The notes under the pieces are model-generated. The model was given only the letters and a program-made list of their open reading frames with translations. It was not told the DNA's origin and made no database searches. A stretch of 64,000 nt of DNA from JAIROC01 sp031553535. Its GTDB lineage: Bacteria; Bacteroidota; Bacteroidia; Bacteroidales; WCHB1-69. How positions within the stretch are numbered: position 1 is the first letter of the stretch; every line of letters begins with the position of its first letter. Positions 54,099-64,000 of the stretch are shown here, one piece after another. A program made the position numbers and the translations under genes. The stretch is taken from assembly GCA_031553535.1 (NCBI GenBank), contig JAVBLM010000014.1, positions 1 through 64,000 on the forward strand, given 5' to 3'.

Positions 54099-57000
54099 AT
54101 GAAGAGGATTTTATTTATCTTAACAGGAATCCTGCTGTATGTACAGCAAGGACATGCGCAACAACAAGCATGGATGGAAAATTTTGACGGAAATGTTTCT
54201 TATACTGTTTCGTCAGGTACATGGGGGCAGAATTCTGCCTATTATGTATCCTCTCCGCAATCCTACCGCGGAGAAGTGCCCAAAAGAGCCGGTGAAGTAG
54301 CTATCATTCAAACACCTGCTTATGATTTTAGAGGGATGAATTATGTTTTTTTAAGATTCAATCAAATTTGTAAAGTATCACCACATGATATTACACAAAT
54401 CCAGTATCGATTTCCCCCAAATGTTCTATGGGAAGATGTTCCTTACTATTGCTACGAAGGAAGTGGTAATTATCGAGGTAAAGGATTTGATGCGGCGAGC
54501 TATCCTGAATGGCGATCCGATGACAGTACCATTTACCCACAGCAATCATGGTGGAAAGAAGAAAGTTTTGACTTAAGTAGTGAAGTCAAAGGATTTGTAA
54601 CTGAATTTCGCTTTGTGATTACGCGAGGCAATACCTTGGGAACAAATGTTTCATACGGCTGGTTATTAGACAATGTTGAAATAACAGCATCTACATTCGA
54701 AATAAAACCTCCCATAGTGGAATTGATTTCCGCATTGAACGATACGGTATATTCTACAGGACCTTTTACGATTAGGGCCAATGTAGAATCTACTTCCGGT
54801 TCTCCTCTTTTACCTGTTTGGTTGAAATATTCTGCTACGAAAAATGGTGTCACCCAAACAGGTTCTGTTCAGATGCAAAGAACGACCGGTAATATTTATG
54901 AAGCCTCTATTCCAAGATATACTGCCGGAACAAAAATAACATATTCCGTTACCGCAGAAGATGGTGTTGGAAATAATAAAACAGCAGCAGCAGAATTTGT
55001 GATTGCAATTCCTGTAGGTACTGGAGTGGAAGAATATGCAATAGTCGGTACAGGGGTAGTAACGAATTATCAAACTCCCATGAACTTGTATTACCAAAAT
55101 AGCTGGACACGTCAGATATATTTGGCTTCCGAGATAAGTTCATCATCTTCGGGAGGAATAATTACGGAGTTGGCATGGGATTTTAATTATACGGCTGCAT
55201 TTAGCGTCAATGATCAAAGATGCTATTTTAAAGCAATTCCTGCAACTACTACTACCGTTGTTTCCGGATATGTAGATCCTATTATTGATGGGGCAACTTT
55301 AGTGTGGTCAGGAACTTATTCTTCTGTCGCAGGACCTATATGGGCAAATATAGTCTTAGATAAACCGTTCTCACTACCTCCGGGATATAATTTGATGGTT
55401 TATTGGCTACATGAGCATGGACCTGGATATCCCGGATCAGATTTTGTATTTAATCATACGACAACGCCGACAAACATGACAATTTATGCACAACAAGATG
55501 CAGGAGGATTGCCCATATCCTCTACCGGTACTCGTACAACGGCAAGGCCCAATGCCCGATTTTTTATAAACGATCCGATTTATCATACAAACTCGGCAGA
55601 ATTGGTGTCATTGGAATCACCCATAGTAGGTCAGGTAGTTGCAGGTACTTCAACTCCCATTACCGTAACCTTTAAAAATAAAGGTTCTGCAAATTTAACC
55701 TCTCTAGATTTTGGATGGAGTATCAACGGACAGGTTCAACCGACATCGGCTGCATGGACAGGTAATTTAGACTGGGATTATTCCATTTCCGGATATAGAA
55801 TTGACAATTATACCCCCCTTGGAGGTTATGATACGATACGGGTATGGTGTACCTTACCCAATGGGCAAATGGATTCTGTATTAAAGGATGATACGTTATC
55901 CATCATTGTCTACGGCTGTGATGCAACCATGGGTGGTATTTATTCAGTAGGTCCTGATAACGCAAATTATACTTCGGTACAGGAAGTTATAGATATTATC
56001 AAACTTTGTACTCCTGCACGTAATATAACCCTTAACTTGCAATCGGGAATATATAATGAAAACTGGGATTTTACCGGTGTTGAAAATGCAATGGGTGATT
56101 ATACCATGCGGATAACATCTTTGCGGAACCATAAAGATAGTGTGGTATTGCAACCGGATTCGGGAGTTGTAGCTGTATTATTAGGTAAAACGAATAATGT
56201 CGTTTTTGAAAATATTACAATTAAAGCCTCTGAAAACGCACATGCTGTTCAATTTATAAATGCATGTACCAATATAGTGATTAATAATTGTAATATATTG
56301 TTGGATTCAATAAGTTCTGATGCCTATTATTCTATTCTGAAAAATTCCGGGACAGGACTAATATCCAATGTTTATATTACAAATAATTATATTAATGGAG
56401 GTTACGGAATTAACTTTTACGGTGGAACCGGTACAACGGCTTATGGTTCCCATTTTGTTTTTGACAACAATACATTGAATAATGCCTATTACAGCGGAGG
56501 TAATTTTCTATATATGGATTCGACAAGTATATGCCATAATAAAATTATAGGCAGAGAAGCAAATGTCAGGACAAATGGAATGTGTCGTGGATTATTAGTA
56601 CAATATTGCAACGGTTCCATCATAGGAAATAAGATTATTCAAAGAAGTCCGGAAATTCATTCATACTACGGCATGCATCTTGTCGGTTGCAATTCTTATA
56701 ATACAAGCCAAACAGGTGCTGTTGTGAACAATGAAATTATTATCTTCAATGGAGCGGAAAATGCCTCTTACGGAATGGATATTTCAACATCAAAATTATT
56801 GGTGGCTCATAATTCCATACTAGTGGCAGGTGTTGATACAATAAGTTCCAGAGGACTATTTTTAGAAAATAATGCTTCATCGTTGACAATAAAAAATAAT
56901 AATATCTTATTGAGCTCCAATGTTGGATTTCCTATATATTTGGACGGGCTTACTTACCTGTCGCAATGGGATATTAATTCAAATAATTATTATGCGCCTC

Positions 57001-60000
57001 AATATATAGGATATTATAGTTCGGATTCTGTAACCGATCCTGCTATATGGCGACAAACCATAACTTCAGATATCAATTCGGTAAGGATTGCACCTGATTT
57101 TATAGACAGCACAAGCAGTTTAGAAATGAATGATTATACAGGATTGAACTGTACATATATACGTGATTTTAATTACGATATAGAAAATGCTTTCCGGTCT
57201 ACGATAACAACTATAGGTTGTTACAATGGTGTAGCTCCATTGAACGGAGATATTGAACTTACTCAAATTTTGTACTTTACTACAGGAGGCAGCGTTCCGG
57301 GTTCAACTAAGTCTGTTTCTTTGGAAATATTCAATCCGGGAGCGACAACTGTTACCAATGCTTCTTTTGGGTGGGTATTTAATAATGGAATACCGAATAC
57401 GGCAACCTATAATGGTTCAATTGCAAGCGGTCAATACGATACGGTTCCCTTGGGAGCAATTATATATATTCCGGGATACAATGATCTGACGGCTTACTTA
57501 AGTAACGGAACATTGAACAACAATAGTTTACCGGATCAATATTCTCCAAACGATACCATTATTGCAAGCGTTGATGCCTGTTATTCGCTAAGCGGTCGTC
57601 AGGTTATAGGAAGTAACAACGCTGATTTTGAAACAATAGCAGATTTCTTCACCCGGGCATCTTTCTGCGGAGTAAGCAGCGATATAGAGTTGGCTTACCA
57701 GGATGGGAATTACACTATTACAAACATAGTTGTTGAAAATTATATGACGGTGATGAACGGACATAAATTGACCATTACGTCTTTGAATGCCGACCCGGCT
57801 GCTGTGAAATTCAAAGTTTCTTCCGGTGTTGCCTTTACATTGGCTAATGTACGTAACTTTGTTTTAGATGCTGTTACCATAGATGTAACAAGCGGAACAT
57901 ATGGCATTCAATTCACAAATACATGTAGCAATGTTGTTATTTCCAACTGTGAGATTTATGCTAACCCCACAACAACATCATCTTCTTATGCCCCCATTTA
58001 TAAATCTACTACAGGTATTTTGGATGGTATAACTATTGTTAATAATATTTTAGACGGAGGATATTATGGTATCAATCTTTATGGAGCCCCCAACGCTGAT
58101 GCTTATGGAACAAATATTCGCATAGACAGTAATACCATAACCAATACGTATTATTATGGGATATACCTGCAATATGCTGATTTTAAAAGCATTTCAAACA
58201 ATAAAGTATTCAGCAGAACAGGTACGGCTAATGTATCAACTACCTATTGGAGCGGATTGTATTTCCTTAATTCTAATGGATTGATAATAAATGGAAATAT
58301 TGTCCGGCAGTTAACCCCAACTATAACCTATCCGAGAGGGCTCTATTTATCAAGTATGAATATAACCAATTTTAAATATCCTGCTTTTCCGGATACCTTA
58401 TTGGTTTCCAATAATGAAATTTATGCGATAATGGGAGTATCTTCCACAGCAAATTATGCAATAAGTGTGGTTACTTCAAGAGCAAATATTATTAACAATA
58501 CGTTTTATGGTGTTTCTAATGGTATAACAGGGGGATATTGCGCTTATTTTCCAGTTAATAATGATTACTACCTGGGAATGAAAAATAATATATTTATCCA
58601 ATTATCTTCTGCCGGCTGGCCCGTTTATATAAACGGAACATTTCCGGGCCAATGGGATTTTAATGCGAACTTATTGTATTCAGGGGGTACCAACGTAGGA
58701 TATGTCGGTTCAGCAAAAACGACTTTAGCCACATGGAGGTCAAGTGTTCCAACCGATACTCGCTCGGTAAGTCTGATGTCTAATTTTATAGATATTCCTT
58801 CTAATTTTGGCTTATTAGATACCGTAGGACTGGCAGTACCTGCTCATTCTTTGGTTTCTACGGATATATTAAATTTGCGAAGAGGTTCTATTACTAATAT
58901 GGGAGCATATCGCTACGAAGACCCTGCCAGTGATGTGCAACCGGAAGAAATTTTATTACAAACATCTTACTCGCTAGGCGATTTAGTGCCGATAGACATT
59001 ACTATCAAAAATACAGGTGCCAATGTGTTATCTTCTGCTATGATCAACTGGACAGTTAACGGTGGAGCTCTACAGTCCAAACAATGGACAGGAAGTTTAG
59101 CTCATGGTGCTGTATCAAGCTCCTTGAACTTGGAGACAATCACAGCTAACAGACCGACAGAAATAATCGTTTATACTACTCTTCCCAATGGCACACCCGA
59201 TCCAAGAACATATAATGATACCATGGTATTTTCATTTGCCGTTTGTGATACGGCATTAAACGGAACTTATACGGTAGGAAGCGGAGGTAACTTTGGAGAT
59301 ATGAATGTTGCCTGGTTAATGATTGATAACTGCGGTATAAATGGCGCTGTTACGCTTTCACTACTTCCCGGCACTCATACAATGAACAACAAAGTGGTAA
59401 ATAAAATATCCGGCACCTCTGCAAGCAAAAGAATAACGATTACTTCTTCTACCGGAAATAAGGATGATGTTACTATTTACGGAAGTTTTACTTTGAACGG
59501 AGTAGAAAATATGACATTTAAAAATATCACAATAGATAATTCGGCAACACCCACCCAGTCAACAATACTTTTTGTCGGAACATGTACTGATATTGAAATC
59601 AGAGGATGTAATATAATGGCAGATACTACAACGACAAGCGCTACTGTTCATGGAATAAGCTACCATAGTGTTAGCGGTAGTACCGATAGATTGAATGGTG
59701 TCCGGATTGTAAATAATACAATGGATGGAGGACATTCCAATATTTATTTTTATTATGCTACGGGAGGCAGTTCTTATATGGCATGTGATGGGGTTACAAT
59801 AGATAGTAATACATTAACCAATGCGTATGCAAATGGCATTTATACTTATTATTATGGATATTCCCCTAGCGTTTCGTATAATACAATAACAACACGTGTT
59901 GTAGCTACAACACAGTATGGAATTTATTGGGGAGTTTATAGTACCGTTGATGCGATGAATAATAATAGGATATTTATACGGGGAACATCAACTTCTTATG

Positions 60001-63000
60001 GAATATATACCTATTATATTAATAGGAATACATCATATAATGCGAAAGGAAATGCTCCTATCTATAATAATGAAATTATAATTCCTTCCGCCGGAACAAA
60101 TTACGGATTCTATATGACTTATCCTAACGTAGATTTATACCACAATTCGGTATATTTAGGAGGAAGTTCACAATGTAATGGAATATATGTAACAAGTATG
60201 AGCAATACACATACATTTAATGTTAAAAATAATTTATTTGTTACGGCAACATCAGCCGCAACAGGTTATCCGATTTATTTTTCACCTGCAAATTTAGCAA
60301 CAGTTGCATCCGGAACGACATTGGATTATAATAACTATTTTAGTACGGGAGCAAATATTGCATATCTTGGAAGTGCGGTTCCCAGTATGCCTGTCCTGCG
60401 GGCAAGTACAGGACAGGACGCTAACAGCAAGAATTATGCGCCTACATTTAAAAACATTGCCACAAGTACGGAATTGGCAGATACATGCAGGATAGATTGT
60501 CCTGTGTTGACACAAATACCGAAGGATATTAGGGGGTTTGTTCGCAAAGGAACCACTAATATGGGCGCCTATGGTTATGAACCTTATTCTTTGGATGCAG
60601 AATTATCAGTTGTCAATACATCCCACATGCCGGCAAATGTTCCTTCTACTCCATCTGTAGTTGTCTATAATGGAGGAAAAACAACAATTACTGATTTAAC
60701 TATTGGATATTCCTTTAATGACGGAGCAGACGTTCTTGTCCCATGGACAGGTAGCCTTGCATTTTTAGATGAGGTTTTAATTGATTTACCCCCTACAGTA
60801 ACTCCTATATTGGGAAATAATCAAATCAAGGTATGGATAGTTGATGTAAATCAGCAAGGGATAGATGATGATCAGGGAAACGACACAATCCAACAATCAT
60901 TTTCTGCATGTACCCATGTTTTCTACAATAATTCGTATGTGATTGGAAATTCCGGTTCCGCGGATTTTAAAACATTAGATTCGGCTTTTAATAAGATGGT
61001 TGATTGCGGAATAAAGGGAAATGTTACCTTATTGCTTGAAAACGGTACATACACGGAAAATTTAACTTTCCTGAAGTTATTGGGTTTGATACCTGATGGA
61101 AGTACATTAACCATTACTTCTCTTACCGGAAATACCAATGATGTTACTATAAAACCTCTTGCGGGAGCAGCAATAACATTTTTCAGTAATCAAAATATTA
61201 CAATTAAAAATATTACAATAGATGTTTCCTCCTCAGGCCACTCCTATGGAATTGTTTTCAACGGGGCATGTGAAAATATTGAAATATACGGATGTAATAT
61301 TTTGTCATACGCATCAGCTACAGGAAATGCCTATGCCGGAATATATAGTCCGGGTGCAACACATCTACGAAATATACGTATCATAAAAAATACAATTAAC
61401 GGAGGTTATTATGGCATATATATGCAATGCGCTCCTTCTACTTCCACTATAGCTGATAGTTATAATAGCATAATAGACAGCAATGTTATAACCAACCCAT
61501 ATTCTACCGGAATGGAAATCGCATATGGCAACATAACAAGTATATCCCATAATACTATCCAATCCCGTGCTAATGCGTCTGCTACCTTCTATGGAATATA
61601 TATGAATTATTTTATTAACTGTTCTGAAATTGTTGGAAATAAGATATACATAACATACAATCCGACATCCACATCCAATTATGCAGCGCATGGATTACGC
61701 ACTAATTGTTTAAATTATTCGGGGACCAGCACACCATGTTTGGTGGCCAATAACGAAATACGGATAACGGGCACTATGGGTACCGCAGGTTCAACAAGCT
61801 TATATCAAGGAATTTCTACATCGCAGTATAATCGTATGAATATTTATAATAATTCCATATTTATTACGGCAGGGTACCAGCCTTGTTATGGAATAAGTAA
61901 ATATAATTCGGCTCCCTCAAGTTATCTCGTTAATACGAGTCATAACAACATAGCGATAAACAGTTTAAATGAAGCATCCTATCCTTTGCATGCCGCGGGT
62001 GCTTATCTTCACCCAGTATGGGGCGTAAATGATTATAACAATTATTATAATTATAATGGTCCTTACATTGCTTTTGCGGGTGAGCCTTACGCTACCATAG
62101 AAGATGTTCGTAATGAGTTCTATCAGGATTTGAATTCTTGTTCGTACAATCCGCTATTTGCAGATAGTACAATCAATTTGGATTTGTCCCTGAAAGGATT
62201 TGCTAACCTACTATTTTCTCCTCATCCGGAAGTATTAACAGATATACGTGGAAAAACAAGAGGTAATATAGCGACATTGGGGGCATACGATATTGTTCCG
62301 GAACAAAATGCGGCAATGGCCATCCGTTTTGTCAATTGGGAAAATGAGGTAATTGACCAATATACCCAAAATGTTGAGGTGTCTATTACAAATTTAAGCT
62401 CTCAGCCAGTTAGCGGTGCAATGATAGAATGGACAATAAATGGAGTTCCGCGAACAGCAGTTCCGTTTAATCCGGCAATACCTTTATCTTCACTATCAAC
62501 AAGAAACATTGTTTTAGGAAATTATCAGGTGTTACAGCCTGTAAATGAGGTTAGGGCATGGTTATCGAATATTAGCGGATCGCCCAATACATTGAAAGAT
62601 ACGGCTGTAGCAATAAGCAATATGGTGCAGTTGGTTGAATATATAGAACCATTGGTTTGGGATACTATAAATAGTCTAGCGTTTAATGTTTATGCCAGAA
62701 TCAAAACCGGAACAGGGGCACCGGTATCAATACCCCAGCTTATCGTAAAATCAACGGTTAATAATAAGTTCGAATTTAATGATACCGTAGATATGAATAA
62801 TCTGGGAGGGGAAAGTTGGATAGCAAATATTCCTTCACAATATTATGGCAGCAAAATAATATATTCTTTGACGGTAGAAGATACGGTAGGGAATATTCAA
62901 ACCATAATAGATTCCACTTATTTGGCATATAAGGAAATAAAAGATTCTATAGTAGTAGGAACAGGCAAGATTACAAATTATTACACCCCTATTTATTATT

Positions 63001-64000
63001 CGAATTACGGATGGTCTCGCCAGATATATTTGGGAAGAGAAATTAATCCTACTAACCAGGAAGTGATAATAACCAAGCTTGCCTGGGAATCCAGCAATCT
63101 TGGATATATATATTCAAATCAGATATGTTATATGAGGTTGGTTCATGATTCTGTTTATACTTCTACCGCATATATCGACCCGGCTTCTGTAGGAGCAACA
63201 GAAGTTTACAGAGGATCATATACCGCACAGACCGGCTGGTCGGAAGTAACACTTCAGAAGCCTTTTGTATTACCACCGAATATGAATGTAGAGATATTCT
63301 GGTTGCATCAAGGCGGATCGGGAGCAGGATCTTCTTATTATTGGCTTCATACTTTTACACCACAATACCGGACGCTTTATTACGGAACAACGGGGAGCAG
63401 TTTTGCAACAGGAACTGGAACCTATTCTTATGATCGTCCCAATGCTCGTTTTATGATAGAGTATCCCCTAATGCCATATGCAGGATATAATTTAGGGCTG
63501 ATGAAAGTAATAGAGCCTTTTAGTGATCCCAGTATATTATGTTATCCTAATTATTCACCTGTAAAGGTTGCCGTAACAAACCTAGGTTCGGATGATTATA
63601 ATTTTGGATTAAGTCCTTTACGATTAGATGTAGAAGTTACAGGAGCAATAAATTTTGCAGCCGATACAACCGTGCGGGCAGGAACATTAAAACCGGGAGA
63701 AACAGATACGATAGATATTACAACTATTTTACCCATTATGTTATCCGGAAAATATGAAATAAAAGCATGGCTGACTAATAACGTGGATATTATTACATAT
63801 GATGACACAATTGTTTATGAATATATATCCGGAAGAATAGGGCTTCCTGTGGATGAATACTTTAGTGATCCTGATTTGCCGTTGGCATTTATATCAAAAC
63901 AATTGCGTGGAAGTAAATGGGAAGTAATTAACGGCAGTAGTCCGGTAGATACTACGATCAAACCCGGGTTTGGTACGGGAATGTTGAGCTTTATCGGTAC
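54099..64000 (+). CDS. Giant protein E: T9SS-type beta-helix surface protein, 3' end beyond window
   Basis: From the ATG at 54099 I read this as one frame that leaves the window (at least 3300 residues). The signal peptide (MKRILFILTGILLYVQQGHA) is nearly that of D. A choice-of-anchor-J-like jelly roll (about 22-205; SWWKEESFDLSSEV, YGWLLDNVE) and an Ig-like domain follow, then one copy of the unnamed WTR / LMVYWL / RPNARFF domain (about 306-495) and a CARDB-like domain. Four beta-helix modules lie at about 606-1046, 1160-1611, 1715-2163 and 2271-2738, with CARDB-like linkers. A CARDB-like and an Ig-like domain, a second copy of the unnamed domain (about 2950-3125), another CARDB-like domain and the start of the second jelly roll (GLPVDEYFSDPDLP) follow. 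By comparison with gene A about 540 residues, including the sorting domain, should remain, giving a total near 3840. It follows a CA module rather than a TPR regulator. Confidence 0.85.
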   Translation, partial: MKRILFILTGILLYVQQGHAQQQAWMENFDGNVSYTVSSGTWGQNSAYYVSSPQSYRGEVPKRAGEVAIIQTPAYDFRGMNYVFLRFNQICKVSPHDITQIQYRFPPNVLWEDVPYYCYEGSGNYRGKGFDAASYPEWRSDDSTIYPQQSWWKEESFDLSSEVKGFVTEFRFVITRGNTLGTNVSYGWLLDNVEITASTFEIKPPIVELISALNDTVYSTGPFTIRANVESTSGSPLLPVWLKYSATKNGVTQTGSVQMQRTTGNIYEASIPRYTAGTKITYSVTAEDGVGNNKTAAAEFVIAIPVGTGVEEYAIVGTGVVTNYQTPMNLYYQNSWTRQIYLASEISSSSSGGIITELAWDFNYTAAFSVNDQRCYFKAIPATTTTVVSGYVDPIIDGATLVWSGTYSSVAGPIWANIVLDKPFSLPPGYNLMVYWLHEHGPGYPGSDFVFNHTTTPTNMTIYAQQDAGGLPISSTGTRTTARPNARFFINDPIYHTNSAELVSLESPIVGQVVAGTSTPITVTFKNKGSANLTSLDFGWSINGQVQPTSAAWTGNLDWDYSISGYRIDNYTPLGGYDTIRVWCTLPNGQMDSVLKDDTLSIIVYGCDATMGGIYSVGPDNANYTSVQEVIDIIKLCTPARNITLNLQSGIYNENWDFTGVENAMGDYTMRITSLRNHKDSVVLQPDSGVVAVLLGKTNNVVFENITIKASENAHAVQFINACTNIVINNCNILLDSISSDAYYSILKNSGTGLISNVYITNNYINGGYGINFYGGTGTTAYGSHFVFDNNTLNNAYYSGGNFLYMDSTSICHNKIIGREANVRTNGMCRGLLVQYCNGSIIGNKIIQRSPEIHSYYGMHLVGCNSYNTSQTGAVVNNEIIIFNGAENASYGMDISTSKLLVAHNSILVAGVDTISSRGLFLENNASSLTIKNNNILLSSNVGFPIYLDGLTYLSQWDINSNNYYAPQYIGYYSSDSVTDPAIWRQTITSDINSVRIAPDFIDSTSSLEMNDYTGLNCTYIRDFNYDIENAFRSTITTIGCYNGVAPLNGDIELTQILYFTTGGSVPGSTKSVSLEIFNPGATTVTNASFGWVFNNGIPNTATYNGSIASGQYDTVPLGAIIYIPGYNDLTAYLSNGTLNNNSLPDQYSPNDTIIASVDACYSLSGRQVIGSNNADFETIADFFTRASFCGVSSDIELAYQDGNYTITNIVVENYMTVMNGHKLTITSLNADPAAVKFKVSSGVAFTLANVRNFVLDAVTIDVTSGTYGIQFTNTCSNVVISNCEIYANPTTTSSSYAPIYKSTTGILDGITIVNNILDGGYYGINLYGAPNADAYGTNIRIDSNTITNTYYYGIYLQYADFKSISNNKVFSRTGTANVSTTYWSGLYFLNSNGLIINGNIVRQLTPTITYPRGLYLSSMNITNFKYPAFPDTLLVSNNEIYAIMGVSSTANYAISVVTSRANIINNTFYGVSNGITGGYCAYFPVNNDYYLGMKNNIFIQLSSAGWPVYINGTFPGQWDFNANLLYSGGTNVGYVGSAKTTLATWRSSVPTDTRSVSLMSNFIDIPSNFGLLDTVGLAVPAHSLVSTDILNLRRGSITNMGAYRYEDPASDVQPEEILLQTSYSLGDLVPIDITIKNTGANVLSSAMINWTVNGGALQSKQWTGSLAHGAVSSSLNLETITANRPTEIIVYTTLPNGTPDPRTYNDTMVFSFAVCDTALNGTYTVGSGGNFGDMNVAWLMIDNCGINGAVTLSLLPGTHTMNNKVVNKISGTSASKRITITSSTGNKDDVTIYGSFTLNGVENMTFKNITIDNSATPTQSTILFVGTCTDIEIRGCNIMADTTTTSATVHGISYHSVSGSTDRLNGVRIVNNTMDGGHSNIYFYYATGGSSYMACDGVTIDSNTLTNAYANGIYTYYYGYSPSVSYNTITTRVVATTQYGIYWGVYSTVDAMNNNRIFIRGTSTSYGIYTYYINRNTSYNAKGNAPIYNNEIIIPSAGTNYGFYMTYPNVDLYHNSVYLGGSSQCNGIYVTSMSNTHTFNVKNNLFVTATSAATGYPIYFSPANLATVASGTTLDYNNYFSTGANIAYLGSAVPSMPVLRASTGQDANSKNYAPTFKNIATSTELADTCRIDCPVLTQIPKDIRGFVRKGTTNMGAYGYEPYSLDAELSVVNTSHMPANVPSTPSVVVYNGGKTTITDLTIGYSFNDGADVLVPWTGSLAFLDEVLIDLPPTVTPILGNNQIKVWIVDVNQQGIDDDQGNDTIQQSFSACTHVFYNNSYVIGNSGSADFKTLDSAFNKMVDCGIKGNVTLLLENGTYTENLTFLKLLGLIPDGSTLTITSLTGNTNDVTIKPLAGAAITFFSNQNITIKNITIDVSSSGHSYGIVFNGACENIEIYGCNILSYASATGNAYAGIYSPGATHLRNIRIIKNTINGGYYGIYMQCAPSTSTIADSYNSIIDSNVITNPYSTGMEIAYGNITSISHNTIQSRANASATFYGIYMNYFINCSEIVGNKIYITYNPTSTSNYAAHGLRTNCLNYSGTSTPCLVANNEIRITGTMGTAGSTSLYQGISTSQYNRMNIYNNSIFITAGYQPCYGISKYNSAPSSYLVNTSHNNIAINSLNEASYPLHAAGAYLHPVWGVNDYNNYYNYNGPYIAFAGEPYATIEDVRNEFYQDLNSCSYNPLFADSTINLDLSLKGFANLLFSPHPEVLTDIRGKTRGNIATLGAYDIVPEQNAAMAIRFVNWENEVIDQYTQNVEVSITNLSSQPVSGAMIEWTINGVPRTAVPFNPAIPLSSLSTRNIVLGNYQVLQPVNEVRAWLSNISGSPNTLKDTAVAISNMVQLVEYIEPLVWDTINSLAFNVYARIKTGTGAPVSIPQLIVKSTVNNKFEFNDTVDMNNLGGESWIANIPSQYYGSKIIYSLTVEDTVGNIQTIIDSTYLAYKEIKDSIVVGTGKITNYYTPIYYSNYGWSRQIYLGREINPTNQEVIITKLAWESSNLGYIYSNQICYMRLVHDSVYTSTAYIDPASVGATEVYRGSYTAQTGWSEVTLQKPFVLPPNMNVEIFWLHQGGSGAGSSYYWLHTFTPQYRTLYYGTTGSSFATGTGTYSYDRPNARFMIEYPLMPYAGYNLGLMKVIEPFSDPSILCYPNYSPVKVAVTNLGSDDYNFGLSPLRLDVEVTGAINFAADTTVRAGTLKPGETDTIDITTILPIMLSGKYEIKAWLTNNVDIITYDDTIVYEYISGRIGLPVDEYFSDPDLPLAFISKQLRGSKWEVINGSSPVDTTIKPGFGTGMLSFIG

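Noticed and set aside
57253..57489. Short plus-strand ORFs inside gene E (also 54385-54576 and 60304-60495)
   Set aside because: They lie in frame 1, whereas the long homologous frame of E is frame 3 and is open at these positions.

Overview
The window is AT-rich and reads as a chromosomal segment of a Bacteroidetes bacterium, most likely of the order Bacteroidales, that has a type IX secretion system (T9SS). The evidence is the -7 promoter boxes of the form TAnnTTTG, the scarcity of Shine-Dalgarno sequences, C-terminal T9SS type A sorting domains ending in KRMSIKR, a SusC-like TonB-dependent receptor with a carboxypeptidase-regulatory-like N-domain, and an IS3-family end at the left edge. 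I cannot name a genus. No rRNA, tRNA or CRISPR array was seen.

About 50 of the 64 kb is one family of five giant paralogous surface or secreted proteins, all on the + strand: A (2572-10677, 2701 aa), B (13382-20982, broken by a frameshift), C (27041-38500, 3819 aa), D (39667-52680, 4337 aa) and E (54099 to beyond the right edge, at least 3300 aa). Each has a signal peptide, then a choice-of-anchor-J-like jelly roll, then Ig-like and CARDB-like beta sandwiches alternating with 1, 2, 5, 4 or 4 right-handed beta-helix modules. In A-D this is followed by a second jelly roll, more CARDB-like domains and the sorting domain; E leaves the window at the second jelly roll. A-D are each followed by a terminator hairpin, nearly identical after A, B and C.

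Two kinds of upstream module precede these genes. A, B and C each follow, after 209-270 bp, a TPR / transmembrane / coiled-coil / LuxR-type HTH protein (R1 659-2314, R2 11351-13111, R3 25128-26831), probably a membrane-bound dedicated regulator. D and E instead follow a duplicated ~0.45 kb module: a promoter, a conserved small ORF and a long (CA)n tract, (CA)42 before D and (CA)23 before E. Arrays of 23-nt-period, mostly palindromic repeats, each with its own core word, lie upstream of R1, R2, R3 and E.

Between B and R3 lies an island (21269-24736): a Fur/Zur-type metalloregulator fused in frame to a metal-type TonB-dependent receptor behind an 18-bp-arm palindromic operator, followed by a decayed DUF4469-like gene. 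The left edge holds the end of an IS3-family element that appears to have inserted just before the terminator of a further family member outside the window.

Inferred picture: a locus of large T9SS-exported adhesin-like proteins, diversified by module duplication and individually controlled by paired membrane regulators or by simple-sequence-repeat modules.
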